A DNA stretch of 64,000 nucleotides from Dyella flagellata (GCF_030160275.1 NZ_BSOA01000014.1:155044-219043); one strand, 5' to 3'; numbered from the stretch's first letter, positions 28,547-38,562 are shown. Translations and numbers: made by a program. Notes: generated by a model from the sequence alone, not told the origin.

Positions 28547-29236
28547 GTGACCGACCCGTCCCCGTTCTCAGTGCCCTCGCTCCTGGTCCGTCGCCTGGGC
28601 CGCCAGCCCTACGCGCCGGTCTGGCAGGCGATGAGCGCCTTCACCGACAACCGTACCGCCACCACTACCGACGAACTCTGGGTGCTGGAGCACGATCCCG
28701 TCTTCACGCTCGGGCAGGCCGGCAAGATGGAGCATGTCTTGGCGCCGGGCGAGATCCCGGTGGTGCCGGTGGATCGAGGCGGACAGGTCACCTACCACGG
28801 CCCTGGCCAGATCGTGGCCTATCCGCTGATCGATCTGCGCCGCGTCGGAGTGGGGGTGCGTGAGCTGGTGTGCCGGATAGAGCAGGCCATCATCGACACC
28901 CTGGAGCACTGGAATATCCAGGCTGTCCGTCGCGAAGGGGCACCCGGGGTGTACGTAGGGGATGCCAAGGTGGCGGCCTTGGGCCTGCGTGTGCGCCGCG
29001 GCTGCAGCTTTCACGGGCTGGCCTTCAATGTGAATATGAACCTGGAACCGTTTCACCGCATTAATCCTTGCGGTTACAAGGACCTGGCGGTCACGCAAGT
29101 GCTAGACTTGGGCGGTCCGTCGCGGCTGTCGGACGTCGAGGATGTGCTGATCGGCGAATTCTGCCGGCAGTTCGGCTTCGAGGCTGAATCGGCCGCTCCC
29201 GTGATCCCCGAACTCCCCGCCCGGCTGGCGGTCTGA
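28547..29236 (+). CDS. lipB: Octanoyl-[acyl-carrier-protein]:protein octanoyltransferase
   Basis: A 229-residue enzyme that moves octanoate from ACP to lipoyl domains. The catalytic Cys175 (RINPCGYKD) and Lys141 ([10 protein letters not shown]) are present, as is the family stretch [13 protein letters not shown]. The start is GTG at 28547; no in-frame ATG is available nearby. Next to lipA, which inserts sulfur into the same octanoyl group. Confidence 0.95.
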   Translation: MTDPSPFSVPSLLVRRLGRQPYAPVWQAMSAFTDNRTATTTDELWVLEHDPVFTLGQAGKMEHVLAPGEIPVVPVDRGGQVTYHGPGQIVAYPLIDLRRVGVGVRELVCRIEQAIIDTLEHWNIQAVRREGAPGVYVGDAKVAALGLRVRRGCSFHGLAFNVNMNLEPFHRINPCGYKDLAVTQVLDLGGPSRLSDVEDVLIGEFCRQFGFEAESAAPVIPELPARLAV

Positions 29237-29244
29237 GCTATTTC

Positions 29245-30252
29245 ATGAGCGAAACCAACGCATCCTCCAGCAAGGTCATTCCGATCAGCGTCGTCAGTGG
29301 CGCCCCTGCCGAAAAGCAGCTGGGCGGCGACAAGATCGCGCTCAATCGCGCCGGCTTCGCTACCGACGTGCCTACGCTGCGCAAGCCGAGCTGGATCCGC
29401 GTGCGCCTGCCACAGGGCAACGCCGTGCAGGTGCTCAAGGCACGCCTGCGTGAGAACGCGCTGGTGACCGTGTGTGAAGAAGCGTCTTGTCCGAACATCC
29501 ATGAGTGCTTCAGCAAAGGCACCGCTACGTTCATGATCCTGGGTGAGGTGTGCACGCGCCGCTGTTCGTTCTGCGACGTGGCGCATGGCCGTCCGGCAGC
29601 GCCCGATCCGCTGGAGCCAGCGCGCCTGGCCGACACCATTGCCGACATGCGATTGAAATACGTGGTGATCACTTCGGTGGATCGCGACGATCTGCGCGAC
29701 GGTGGCGCCGAGCATTTCGCCGCCTGCATCCGCGCCGTGCGTCATGCCACTCCCGCCACCCGCATCGAAATCCTAACGCCGGATTTCCGCGGCAAGGGGC
29801 GTATGGAGCGCGCGCTGGAAGTACTGAAGGAATTCCCGCCGGACGTGTTCAACCACAATCTCGAAACGGTGCCGCACCTGTATCGTGAAGTGCGTCCGGG
29901 CGCCGATTACCAATGGTCGCTGGATCTGCTCAAGCGCTTCAAGGCGCAGCATCCGGACGTCCCCACCAAGTCCGGCATCATGCTGGGCCTGGGCGAAACC
30001 TACGAACAGGTGATCGAAACGCTGCGCGACTTGCGCGCGCATGACGTGGATATGGTCACCATCGGCCAGTACCTGCAGCCCACGCCGCATCATCATCCGG
30101 TGCTGCGCTACTGGACCCCGGACGAATTCGAAGCCTTGCGCGTCGCCGGCGAGGCGATGGGCTTCCAGCACGTCGCCTCCGGCCCTCTAGTCCGTTCTTC
30201 CTATCATGCCGACCAGCAGGCTCACGCGGCTGGCGTCACCGAGCACGCCTGA
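29245..30252 (+). CDS. lipA: Lipoyl synthase
   Basis: A 335-residue radical SAM enzyme. The radical SAM cluster cysteines are Cys103, Cys107 and Cys110 (CTRRCSFC); the auxiliary cluster cysteines Cys77, Cys82 and Cys88 ([12 protein letters not shown]) are also intact. It adds two sulfur atoms to protein-bound octanoate. Starts 8 bases after the lipB stop. Confidence 0.97.
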   Translation: MSETNASSSKVIPISVVSGAPAEKQLGGDKIALNRAGFATDVPTLRKPSWIRVRLPQGNAVQVLKARLRENALVTVCEEASCPNIHECFSKGTATFMILGEVCTRRCSFCDVAHGRPAAPDPLEPARLADTIADMRLKYVVITSVDRDDLRDGGAEHFAACIRAVRHATPATRIEILTPDFRGKGRMERALEVLKEFPPDVFNHNLETVPHLYREVRPGADYQWSLDLLKRFKAQHPDVPTKSGIMLGLGETYEQVIETLRDLRAHDVDMVTIGQYLQPTPHHHPVLRYWTPDEFEALRVAGEAMGFQHVASGPLVRSSYHADQQAHAAGVTEHA

Positions 30253-30262
30253 AGAGAACCCC

Positions 30263-32578
30263 ATGACCCTTCGCTTTCGCCCACTGCTGGCCCTGCTGAT
30301 CGCCTTCAGCGTCACGACCACGGCAGCCTTTGCGCAATCGGCCGCGGATCTTGGCGCCTCCAAGCCGCGCAAGGTATCGGAGCTGCCGCTGCAGCCGACC
30401 GGCGATGAAGCCAACGCGGCGCTGATCTCGGCGCACCTGCTCACCCGCTTCCACTACGACGCGCAGCCGCTCGACAATGCGATGTCGCAGAAGATCTACA
30501 ACTTGTACTTCAAGTTGCTGGATGGGGAGAAGGTCTTCTTCACGCAGGAGGACATGGCCAAGTTCGCCAAGTACAAGGACCAGTTCGGCAACGCGATCTG
30601 GAACAAAGACCTGTCCGGCCCGTTCGACATCTTCAACCAGTACATCCTGCGCGCCATCGACCGCATGAACTATGCGCGCAGCCTGTTGAAGCAAGGTTTT
30701 GACTTCAATACCAGCGACACCTACATCATCGATCGCAAGAAGGCGGACTGGCCCAAGGACCAGAACGAACTCAACGACCTGTGGCGCAAGCGCACCATGA
30801 ACGACTGGTTGCGCCTGAAACTCGCCGGCAAGAACGACGATGACATCCGCAAGACGCTGGACAAGCGCTACGGCAGCTACATCGACCGCATGAAGCAGCT
30901 GGACAGCCAGGACGCGTTCCAGACCTTCATGACCGCGTATGCGAACTCCACCGATCCGCATACCGACTATATGGCCCCGCGCGCGGCCGAGAACTTCGAT
31001 ATCTCGATGAAGCTGTCGCTGGAAGGTATCGGCGCCGTGCTGCAGCAGCGCGACGATTACACCGTGATCCGCGAACTGGTGCCCGGCGGCCCGGCGATCA
31101 AGTCCGGCAAGCTGCACGTGGGCGACTATGTGATGGGCGTGGGCCAGGGTGATGGTGGTTCGATCCAGGACGTGGTCGGCTGGCGCATCGACGATGTGGT
31201 CAACCTGATCCGCGGCAAGAAGGACACCACCGTGCGCCTGGAAGTAGTGCCCGCCGACCAGGGCGCCGAGGGCAAGCACGAAACCATCACGCTGGTGCGC
31301 AAGAAGGTCACCATCGAAGAGCAGGCCGCCAAGAAGAAGGTCATCCAGATCAGCGACAACGGGGTTACCCGTAAGATCGGCGTGATCGAGCTGCCGATGT
31401 TCTATTCCGACTTCGGCGCCCGTAGCGAAGGCGACAAGAACTTCAAGAGCGCTACCCGCGATGTCGCCAAGTTGCTGGGTGAGCTGAAAGCCGAAGGGGT
31501 GCAGGGCGTAGTGGTAGACCTGCGCAACAACGGCGGCGGTTCGCTGTACGAGGCGAACGAACTCACCGGCCTGTTCATCGACAAGGGGCCGGTGGTGCAG
31601 GTGCGCGATGCGCGCGGCCAGGTGCAGGTGCAGGGCGACGACGATCCGGGCATGGCCTGGAGCGGTCCGCTGGCGGTGCTGGTCAACCGTGGCACGGCTT
31701 CGGCTTCGGAGATTTTCTCCGCCGCGATCCAGGACTACGGACGTGGCTTGATCATCGGCACGGATACCTTCGGCAAGGGCACGGTGCAGACCCTGATCGA
31801 CCTGAACCGTTTCGCCGCCGACACCGACGCCAAGCCGGACTTCGGTGCGCTGAAGATGACGGTGCAGGAATTCTTCCGCATCAACGGCGGCTCGACCCAG
31901 CTGCGCGGCGTCACGCCGGATCTGCAGTACCCCAGCAATGGCGACGACAAGGATTTTGGCGAGTCCACCTACGACAACGCGCTGCCGTGGACGCAAATCG
32001 CGCCCGCCGACTACAAGCCGGTGGCCGACATGAAGGCCTATCTGCCGCAGCTGGCGCAGATGCACGACGCGCGCGTGGCCAAGTCGACGGCATGGCAACT
32101 GATGCTGGACGAGCTGAACCAGTACAAGAAGCTGGCTGACCGCACCAGCATCTCGCTGAACTATGGGCAGCGCGAGGCCGAGCGCAAGCAATTGGATGCG
32201 ATGCAGGCCGAGTTCCGTGCACGCCATAAAACCATTGACGGCGGCAGCGCTGACGTCGACGAACAAGGCCAGCTCGACGACGGCCTCAACCCAAGCGAGC
32301 GCAGCCTGAAGTCGGAGCTGAAGGAACAGGAAGAAGCCAAGAAGGCGCCCGATCCGCAGTTGCAGGAAACCGCGCACATCCTGTTCGACGCAGTCGGCTT
32401 GATCGATGCCAACCCGAAGCTGGCGGCCGAAGTGTTGCCGTACGGTGGCAAGCAAGGCGACAGCCCGGCGATGGCCTCGGCCAATGCCAATGGGGTGGTC
32501 TCGTTGCCAACCCCGATGGTCGAACCGGGCGCCTCCCAGGCGCCCGCGCCGGCGGCGTCGAGCAGCGGCGGCAAGTAA
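30263..32578 (+). CDS. prc: Tail-specific (C-terminal processing) protease Prc
   Basis: A 771-residue periplasmic S41 protease. A signal peptide (LLALLIAFSVTTTAAFAQ) follows ATG 30263, which is chosen over 30206 since the latter lies within lipA. In order: N-terminal helical domain, PDZ about 245-335, and protease core with the serine in GTASASEIF and the lysine in FGKGTVQ. It is longer than E. coli Prc (682), with a Pro/Ala/Ser tail. It degrades misfolded periplasmic proteins and processes cell-wall hydrolases in related species. Starts 10 bases after lipA; followed by a strong terminator. Confidence 0.93.
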   Translation: MTLRFRPLLALLIAFSVTTTAAFAQSAADLGASKPRKVSELPLQPTGDEANAALISAHLLTRFHYDAQPLDNAMSQKIYNLYFKLLDGEKVFFTQEDMAKFAKYKDQFGNAIWNKDLSGPFDIFNQYILRAIDRMNYARSLLKQGFDFNTSDTYIIDRKKADWPKDQNELNDLWRKRTMNDWLRLKLAGKNDDDIRKTLDKRYGSYIDRMKQLDSQDAFQTFMTAYANSTDPHTDYMAPRAAENFDISMKLSLEGIGAVLQQRDDYTVIRELVPGGPAIKSGKLHVGDYVMGVGQGDGGSIQDVVGWRIDDVVNLIRGKKDTTVRLEVVPADQGAEGKHETITLVRKKVTIEEQAAKKKVIQISDNGVTRKIGVIELPMFYSDFGARSEGDKNFKSATRDVAKLLGELKAEGVQGVVVDLRNNGGGSLYEANELTGLFIDKGPVVQVRDARGQVQVQGDDDPGMAWSGPLAVLVNRGTASASEIFSAAIQDYGRGLIIGTDTFGKGTVQTLIDLNRFAADTDAKPDFGALKMTVQEFFRINGGSTQLRGVTPDLQYPSNGDDKDFGESTYDNALPWTQIAPADYKPVADMKAYLPQLAQMHDARVAKSTAWQLMLDELNQYKKLADRTSISLNYGQREAERKQLDAMQAEFRARHKTIDGGSADVDEQGQLDDGLNPSERSLKSELKEQEEAKKAPDPQLQETAHILFDAVGLIDANPKLAAEVLPYGGKQGDSPAMASANANGVVSLPTPMVEPGASQAPAPAASSSGGK

Positions 32579-32598
32579 GGCCGGCTGTTACGAAAAGG

Positions 32599-32623
32599 CG
32601 GCGCTTCGGCGCCGTTTTTTTTT
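32599..32623 (+). terminator. Intrinsic terminator of the lipA-prc transcript
   Basis: Stem CGGCGC (32599-32604) with GCGCCG (32609-32614), tetraloop TTCG, then nine T. It starts 20 bases past the prc stop. Confidence 0.95.
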
Positions 32624-32647
32624 GGCCATCATTGCGGCAAAAGCACG

Positions 32648-32713
32648 TAGGCTGGGATGCTAATCCCAGCTTTCTACACGGCATCCCGATGCTGGGATTC
32701 ATCCCAGCCTACG
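32648..32713. repeat. Dispersed palindromic repeat, two-armed copy
   Basis: Left arm begins GTAGGCTGGGATGCTAATCC, right arm GCTGGGATTCATCCCAGCCT, about 20 bases apart. It lies between the convergent prc and M1 peptidase genes, behind the prc terminator. Confidence 0.85.
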
Positions 32714-32769
32714 CGCTAAACCCCCCCCGCTGCATGGCCGGGGAGGGAGCGGATGCCTGCAAGCCTGCG

Positions 32770-34494
32770 CTAGTTTGCCTTGCCGTTCGCCTTCTGCGCC
32801 TTTTGCCACTGCTCGTACTCCGTTACCTGTGGCAAATCGCGCAGCAGCTTCGAATGCGGGTCGACGATCACCAGTGCATCCGCGGGGATCTGCAGCGTAC
32901 CTTCGCCATGCGTCATCGGCAGCACATGCACGCTATCGTCTACCTGCACTTCCACCGGCATCGGGAACGGCAGGTTCTGGGGTACGCGCCAACGCAGCGT
33001 CAGCGTGTTGCCCTGGCGTTGCTCGTCCAATGCCGGCAACGCGGCTTGATACAGGTAAACATTGAAGTACCAGCTCAAATCGCGCCCGGTCACCTTGTTC
33101 ACGATATCGATGAAATCGCGCGAGCTGGCGTAATGCGGCGAGAAGTTGCCGGGCTTGGGATCGGGGCGCCCATAGACCAGCATGCGCAGGCATTGGAAGA
33201 AGTCGTGGTCGCCGATCAGATCGCGCAGCGAGTGCAGCATCAGCGCACCCTTGTCGTAGATGTCGTTGCCGGGGCCGCGCTTGCCGTCGTAGACCTGCTC
33301 CTCCGTCTTGCTGCTGCCCGAAACGATCGGCGCGCGATCGTGCAGCCTCAGGCGCATCTTTTGCAGCCAGTCGTAATAACCCATGTCGCCGTTGATCGAC
33401 TGGCTGTAGAGCGGCTGCATGTACGAAGCGAAGGCTTCATGCAGCCACATGTCATCCCAGTCGGCATTGGTCATCTGGTTGCCGAACCACTCGTGCGCGA
33501 ATTCGTGTTGCAGCAGCCAGTCGAAGCCGGTTCCGTCTTTGGCGTAGTGATTGCCGTAGGCATTGATGGTCTGGTGTTCCATGCCGAGGTAGGGGGTTTC
33601 CACCACGGCCATCTTCTCGTCGCCGAACGGGTAGGGACCGATCATCGCTTCGTTGTAGGCAAGCAGGCGCGGGAATTCGGCAAACAGCTTGCGTGCCTGT
33701 TCCTCTTCGCCCGGCAGGTACCAGTACTGCAGTGGAATCACGTTGCCAAAGCGGCTGTGGTATTCCCCGGTCAGTTCCTGGTACGGGCCTACGTTGATGG
33801 AAATGGCGTAGGTGGTTGGCTCCCGTGTACGCCAATGATAGGTGCGCTTGTCGCCTTCATCACTGACCCCGATCAGCACGCCGTTGCCCGGTGCCACCAG
33901 CGGCTTGGGTACGGTCACGTACAGATCCACCAGATCGGGCTTGCCTTGCGGATGGTCGATGCAGGGCCAGAACAGGTCGCAGCCTTCGCCCTCCACCGCG
34001 CTACCTACCCATGGTTGGCCATCTTTGGTGTGACTCCATACGAAGCCGCCATCCCAAGGCGCTTTCTTCGCTACGTGCGGGCTGCCGCCGTAGTGCACGG
34101 TGGTGGAAACCTGCTCGCCAACCTTCAACGTGCCTGGCAGCTGGATGCGCAGGCGTCCCTCCGGATTGCTCCACGCCGTGGATGCCAGCGGCTTGCCATC
34201 CAGCTCGATCGCGCTGATCGGCAAATTGCGGTCCAGGTCCAGCACCAGCACGTCAGCAGGTTCGCGCGCGGTAAAGCTCAGAGTGGCCGTCGCGTCGATG
34301 CGTTGCTGCACCGGATCCACCGCGATATGCAGCTGTGCGTGATCGAAGTGCACGCGCTTTTGCTCGGCCGGCATCACGCCACCGGAGTTTTCCGTCAACG
34401 CAGTGAGTGGAGGCTGGTGGTTCCGTACACCGGCGCAGCCGGCAAGAACAAGGGCGAGGCTGAGTGCGAGCAGGGCGGGTCGCAATGGGCGCAT
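32770..34494 (-). CDS. M1 family metallo-aminopeptidase, lipoprotein
   Basis: A 574-residue zinc aminopeptidase of the M1 family. The zinc site HEFAH (His330, His334) with Glu353 (LHEAF) and the GMEH exopeptidase motif (304-307, replacing GAMEN) are intact. The N-terminus is a signal peptide ending in lipobox LAGC (Cys20), so it should be membrane-anchored on the periplasmic side. The C-terminal domain is short for the family. It would release N-terminal residues of peptides entering the periplasm. The next gene upstream is an M17 aminopeptidase, separated by a palindromic repeat. Confidence 0.9.
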   Translation of the reverse strand: MRPLRPALLALSLALVLAGCAGVRNHQPPLTALTENSGGVMPAEQKRVHFDHAQLHIAVDPVQQRIDATATLSFTAREPADVLVLDLDRNLPISAIELDGKPLASTAWSNPEGRLRIQLPGTLKVGEQVSTTVHYGGSPHVAKKAPWDGGFVWSHTKDGQPWVGSAVEGEGCDLFWPCIDHPQGKPDLVDLYVTVPKPLVAPGNGVLIGVSDEGDKRTYHWRTREPTTYAISINVGPYQELTGEYHSRFGNVIPLQYWYLPGEEEQARKLFAEFPRLLAYNEAMIGPYPFGDEKMAVVETPYLGMEHQTINAYGNHYAKDGTGFDWLLQHEFAHEWFGNQMTNADWDDMWLHEAFASYMQPLYSQSINGDMGYYDWLQKMRLRLHDRAPIVSGSSKTEEQVYDGKRGPGNDIYDKGALMLHSLRDLIGDHDFFQCLRMLVYGRPDPKPGNFSPHYASSRDFIDIVNKVTGRDLSWYFNVYLYQAALPALDEQRQGNTLTLRWRVPQNLPFPMPVEVQVDDSVHVLPMTHGEGTLQIPADALVIVDPHSKLLRDLPQVTEYEQWQKAQKANGKAN

Positions 34495-34589
34495 GGGTTG
34501 TAGGTGTTGGGTGGATGTCCGCTCATCATGCAGGGTCCGATGGCGGCATGACTAAGCCAGAAGTCATGCCTGTCCGATGAAGAACCCTG

Positions 34590-34656
34590 CAGGCTGGGAT
34601 GACAATCCCAGCTCTTCGTATGAATGCCGAGGTTGGGATTGTCATCCCAGCCTACA
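34590..34656. repeat. Dispersed palindromic repeat, two-armed copy
   Basis: Arms CAGGCTGGGATGACAATCCC and GGGATTGTCATCCCAGCCTA separated by about 26 bases. It ends 3 bases from the stop of the minus-strand M17 aminopeptidase gene. Confidence 0.85.
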
Positions 34657-34659
34657 GGT

Positions 34660-36036
34660 TTAGCCGTAACGCTTGCTCAACAAGGCAAACATCGCGCGTA
34701 AGCCCATGGCCTCGCCCCCGCGCGGACGACCCGGGCGATCGCCGTCGTTCCACGCATACGTGTCCAGGTGCAGCCATGGCAGGCCTTCCGGGATGAAGCG
34801 CTCCATGAACAGCGCAGCGGTAATCGCGCCGGCATGGCGTGATGCCCCTGCATTGGCGAAGTCGGCCAAATAGGACTCCAGCAGCTTGCGATATGGCCGC
34901 CATAGCGGCAGCCGCCACATCGGATCAGCCACGGCGCTGCCGCAGGCGAGCGCCGCTTCGGCGAGTTGATCGTCATTGGCGAACAGCGCCGGCAGATCGG
35001 CGCCGAGCGCCACGCGCGCCGCACCAGTGAGCGTAGCGAAGTCGATGATCAGCTCGGGTTTCTGTTCCGCTGCGTAGGCTAGCGCATCGCACAGGATCAA
35101 GCGGCCTTCGGCATCGGTGTTGTCCACTTCCACACTGTGGCCGGCGCGCGTGAGGATCACCTCCCCTGGGCGCATAGCATTGCCGGCCACCGCGTTCTCC
35201 ACTGCGGGCACCAGCAGCGTGAGCCGCACCGGCAGCTTCGCTTCCATCACCAGGCCGGCCAGCGCGATCGCATGCGCCGCACCGCCCATATCCTTCTTCA
35301 TCCAGCGCATGCCGTCGGAAGGCTTCAGGTCCAGGCCGCCGGTGTCGAAGCACACGCCCTTGCCGACCAGCACCACTTTCGGATCGCTGGCCTTGCCCCA
35401 GCTCAGTTCGATCAGGCGCGGCGGGCGATGACTGGCGCGGCCGACGGCGTGAATGGTGGGAAAGTTGTCTTCCAGCAACTCATCACCCACCCATTCGCGC
35501 ACCTTGGCCTTGTACGTCTTGCCCAACTGCTTCACCTGGTCGGCAAGCTGCTTGGGCCCCATGTCCTCGGTGGGCGTGTTGACCAGATCGCGCACGAAGC
35601 AGGTCGCCTCGATCAGCGGTGTCAGCCTGGCGAGCGTCGCGGCGCTGACCACGAGCGGCGAACCTGCGCGCCTGGCGTTGCGGTAGCGGGTGAATTGATA
35701 GGCGCCCAGCGCCCAGCCGAGCGCGCAAAGCTGCGGATCCAGCGGCACGCTTTCTGGAGCGAGCGCGTATTCCGCGGCTGGCAGTGTCAACGGCAGCGCC
35801 GCCAGCGCGGCAAGCGAATCCCGGCGATCCACGCCCACCGCCACTCGCGCCAGCTTGCCGTTCGTATCCGGTATCAGGCACACGCTGCCGGGGGTTGCGT
35901 CAAAGCCGCTTTCGTCCAGCCAACTGCGTTGCGCGGTGCTCAGGCGTTTACGCAGGGAGGACAGGTGCGTGGCGTCGGTGGCTTCGATGGGTGTCGGGGC
36001 GCGGCGGCCGGAAGCGTTTGCAATCAGGGCAGACAT
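34660..36036 (-). CDS. Leucyl aminopeptidase family protein (M17)
   Basis: A 458-residue cytosolic metallo-aminopeptidase. The C-terminal catalytic domain carries VGKGVCFDTGGLDLKP (metal ligands Lys226, Asp231) and the M17 signature NTDAEGRL (306-313). Shorter than E. coli PepA (503) because of a reduced N-terminal domain, so DNA-binding roles of PepA should not be assumed. It removes N-terminal residues from peptides. A degenerate palindrome lies 26 bases upstream of its start. Confidence 0.9.
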   Translation of the reverse strand: MSALIANASGRRAPTPIEATDATHLSSLRKRLSTAQRSWLDESGFDATPGSVCLIPDTNGKLARVAVGVDRRDSLAALAALPLTLPAAEYALAPESVPLDPQLCALGWALGAYQFTRYRNARRAGSPLVVSAATLARLTPLIEATCFVRDLVNTPTEDMGPKQLADQVKQLGKTYKAKVREWVGDELLEDNFPTIHAVGRASHRPPRLIELSWGKASDPKVVLVGKGVCFDTGGLDLKPSDGMRWMKKDMGGAAHAIALAGLVMEAKLPVRLTLLVPAVENAVAGNAMRPGEVILTRAGHSVEVDNTDAEGRLILCDALAYAAEQKPELIIDFATLTGAARVALGADLPALFANDDQLAEAALACGSAVADPMWRLPLWRPYRKLLESYLADFANAGASRHAGAITAALFMERFIPEGLPWLHLDTYAWNDGDRPGRPRGGEAMGLRAMFALLSKRYG

Positions 36037-36061
36037 GCGGTTCCAGGTAATCCGTGGAAAG

Positions 36062-36081
36062 GCTTGGATGATAATCCGAGC
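36062..36081. repeat. Degenerate copy of the dispersed palindrome
   Basis: GCTTGGATGATAATCCGAGC resembles the repeat core with two changes that break the perfect pairing. It lies 68 bases after the stop of the HAD gene on the minus strand, in the same type of position as the good copies. Confidence 0.4.
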
Positions 36082-36148
36082 AGCAACAGACGCGAAAAAA
36101 AACCGGGACGGCCTCCCAGCTTGCGCGGTGATAGCCCATCGGCCGGAT

Positions 36149-36841
36149 TCAGGCGCGGCTTTCCAGCCACGCGACCAAGCCGGCCAGATCCGACAGATCC
36201 AGATCCGGCGCCACGCCTAGCGTTCCCGGCCACGGATGCCTTGCACGATTGATCCACGCCGTGCGCATCCCCGCCTCGCGAGCTCCTACGACGTCCAATT
36301 CCGGATCGTCACCCACGTGCAGGATGTGCTCCGGCGCTACCCCGAGCTTCTGGGCCGCGGCGAGAAAAATGCGCACATCGGGCTTTGCCACCCCCACGTC
36401 GCGGGCGCAGATACGATGCGCGAAATGCAGGTGCAAGCCGATGCGCTCCAGATCGGCATTGCCATTGGTCAGGCTGGCTACCGGCCAGGCCGTGCGCAGC
36501 CGTTCGAGCGCGGGCAGGGCATCGGGATATAGCTCCACCGCATTGCGTGCAGCGGCGAAAATTTCCCACATCGTATCCAGCGGCGCCTCGCTGATGCCGC
36601 AGGCTTCGAAGGCGCGTTGCATGGTGATATAGCGCTGCGCGGTGAAGTCATGCGCCAGATCGATGCGCTCGGCGGCCACGCGCGCGCGCAGCTCGCGCAG
36701 CGCGGGAATCGGCCAGGTGTTCGCTACCTGCGGGTAGTGCCGGCGCAGGTAGTCGTTGATGTCGCGATCCGCCCGTTCCAGGGCCGGCAGCACCGGCCAT
36801 AGGGTGTCGTCCAGATCGATCGTGATGGCGAGAATCTGCAA
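36149..36841 (-). CDS. HAD family hydrolase
   Basis: A 230-residue HAD phosphatase. Motif I is DLDDTLW (nucleophile Asp9, acid/base Asp11), motif II SLTNGN, motif III Lys in VGVAKPD and motif IV HVGDDPELDV. A helical cap lies between motifs I and II. Small-molecule phosphatase activity is likely; the substrate is unknown. Four bases separate its stop side from nothing conserved; upstream, the PstS-LysM gene ends 4 bases before its start, so the two are probably one transcript. Confidence 0.88.
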   Translation of the reverse strand: MQILAITIDLDDTLWPVLPALERADRDINDYLRRHYPQVANTWPIPALRELRARVAAERIDLAHDFTAQRYITMQRAFEACGISEAPLDTMWEIFAAARNAVELYPDALPALERLRTAWPVASLTNGNADLERIGLHLHFAHRICARDVGVAKPDVRIFLAAAQKLGVAPEHILHVGDDPELDVVGAREAGMRTAWINRARHPWPGTLGVAPDLDLSDLAGLVAWLESRA

Positions 36842-36845
36842 GCGA

Positions 36846-38219
36846 TTAGCGGCTTCCGATGCGCAGTACCTGGCCGGTGCGCACCGTATTGTCCTTCAAG
36901 TGGTTCCAGCTGCGGATCTGCGCCACGTCCACGCCATGCCTGCGCGCGATGGAGTACAGCGTTTCTCCGGCCTCTACGCGATAGGTTTGTGCCGGCTTGC
37001 TGTTGGCGCTGGCGATCTTTTTCTTGCTTTCGACCTTGTTCGCCTTGCCGTCTGCCTTCTCCGCAGCCTTGGCGACGGACACCTTGCCGTGGCTCACATA
37101 GGCATCGCTGGTGACCTTGGCGAAGCTGCCACGTTCGGCAGCAGCCATTTGCGTAAACGCATCGCCGCGCACGCCCTTCAGGCTGCTCGGCTGCGGAGCG
37201 GCCACCACCGTGCCGCTGACCTTGGCCAACGCCGGCGCGGCTGGAGTTGCCGCGCGTGCTGCCGCGACCGCCGGAGCAACGGCTGTCCGGGACGGTGCAG
37301 AGGCAATCTGCGTAGGCTCGGCGCTGGCATGCGCACCGACCTCGGCCAGGATGTGGCTGCGGCGCGAATCATCCATAGCGATCAAATTGCTGCCCGCCTG
37401 ATATGGCACTAGCGAATGCGAGCGCAGCGCCGCCGCGCCCTTGTCGCTCAATGCGAAATCCACGAATGCCTTGGCTGCTGCGGCGTTCGGGCTCGACGGG
37501 TTGGTGACCAGGTACAGCGGAACGAACAGCGGATACGCACCGCTGGCTACCGCGGCAGTGCTTGGCGTCGTGCCGTCGATGTGCAGCATCTTGATCTTGC
37601 CGTTGCCGGCCACGCTCGACAGGGTGGTCACCCCGAAGGCGCGGGGGTCCAACGCGACCGACTGCTCCAGCTGCGTGGTATTCACATACAAGCGCGGCGC
37701 CGCCACCGGCTGACTACCGCGGCCGAACACCAGCTTGCGCAGGCTGTATTCCACGCCATCACCCGGGCTGGCCACCGCGAACACGTCGATCGGTGCGTCG
37801 TTGCCGCCCAGCTGTTTCCAGTTGGTGATCTTGCCGAAGTAGATGTCATGCACCTGCTGCAGCGTAAGGTTGCTGACCGGGTTCGACTGGCTTGTGACCA
37901 GCACCAGGCCATCCCATGCCACCGGCGTAAAGTTGAGCCCGCTATCGGTGGCGCTGCCCGAGCTGGGGCGTGCGCTGCCGGCGATATCGGCGGAGCCGCC
38001 GGCCACCGCATCCAGGCCCGAAGCGGTGTTGAATGGCTGCATCTGGACCGGGCCATGCCCGGACGCTTGCCAGGCTTTCGCCACGCCCTTGACCACGCTA
38101 TTGGCAGTGACCACGTCGCCGCGCCAAGTGAGCGACTGCGTGGCCGCGGCAAGCACGGCAGTGGAAAAACCGGCGCCGATCAGGGCGGCGGAGAGCAGAC
38201 GGGTGATGCGTACTGGCAT
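36846..38219 (-). CDS. PstS-like phosphate-binding protein fused to a LysM domain
   Basis: A 457-residue exported protein. Signal peptide about 1-24, then a type II periplasmic binding domain about 28-300 like PstS (GSADIAGSARP, VHDIYFGKITNWKQLGG, GYPLFVPLYLVTNP-like), an Ala-rich linker about 320-400, and a C-terminal LysM at about 412-456 (YRVEAGETLYSIARRHGVD) that would bind peptidoglycan. ATG 38219 precedes the signal peptide; the longer frame is discarded. No pstC, pstA or pstB lies near. A wall-held phosphate or other oxyanion binder is the inference; the fusion is unusual. Confidence 0.82.
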   Translation of the reverse strand: MPVRITRLLSAALIGAGFSTAVLAAATQSLTWRGDVVTANSVVKGVAKAWQASGHGPVQMQPFNTASGLDAVAGGSADIAGSARPSSGSATDSGLNFTPVAWDGLVLVTSQSNPVSNLTLQQVHDIYFGKITNWKQLGGNDAPIDVFAVASPGDGVEYSLRKLVFGRGSQPVAAPRLYVNTTQLEQSVALDPRAFGVTTLSSVAGNGKIKMLHIDGTTPSTAAVASGAYPLFVPLYLVTNPSSPNAAAAKAFVDFALSDKGAAALRSHSLVPYQAGSNLIAMDDSRRSHILAEVGAHASAEPTQIASAPSRTAVAPAVAAARAATPAAPALAKVSGTVVAAPQPSSLKGVRGDAFTQMAAAERGSFAKVTSDAYVSHGKVSVAKAAEKADGKANKVESKKKIASANSKPAQTYRVEAGETLYSIARRHGVDVAQIRSWNHLKDNTVRTGQVLRIGSR

Positions 38220-38562
38220 AGAAAGGCGCGACCTGCGTGTAGGAACGTATCGGGAAATGCTGTGAGTGTGCCGTCCATGGCGCGTAGGCACAGTGACGGA
38301 TTGCGGTATTTCAGCGGCCCGGAGGCAAAACATCAAGCAATCGCGCCGATGAACAGCGAGTGCGTTCATGCAGTTGCATGGAAAACTTGAGGGTAGCGCT
38401 ATGAACGAGGCCCGAATTTCGTTTGGCTTCTAGTCAGCATTAAGATCCGCGCGAGCCGAAACTTGCCTTGCTTGCCCGGCGCTGCTTTGGAACTGCTGGG
38501 ATTGGCATCCCAGCCTACTTGCCACGAACTACGCCCTCCCCGGCTCGCAGGGGGGGCATTCG
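38220..38562. other. Intergenic region between degP-type protease and PstS-LysM genes
   Basis: 343 bases. Near 38495-38519 it holds a palindromic repeat copy. The right part (38220 onward) must hold the minus-strand promoter of the PstS-LysM gene. I saw no convincing Pho box (CTGTCAT direct repeats) and no other gene. Confidence 0.6.
38495..38519. repeat. Dispersed palindromic repeat, single-arm copy
   Basis: GCTGGGATTGGCATCCCAGC with a trailing CTAC, 44 bases past the stop of the minus-strand DegP-type protease gene. Confidence 0.78.

Noticed and set aside
30236..32455. 739-residue frame on the minus strand across prc
   Set aside because: Antisense shadow of the tail-specific protease gene; no recognisable domain.
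38220..38400. Pho box before the PstS-LysM gene
   Set aside because: No tandem CTGTCAT-like repeats with the right spacing were found on the minus strand.
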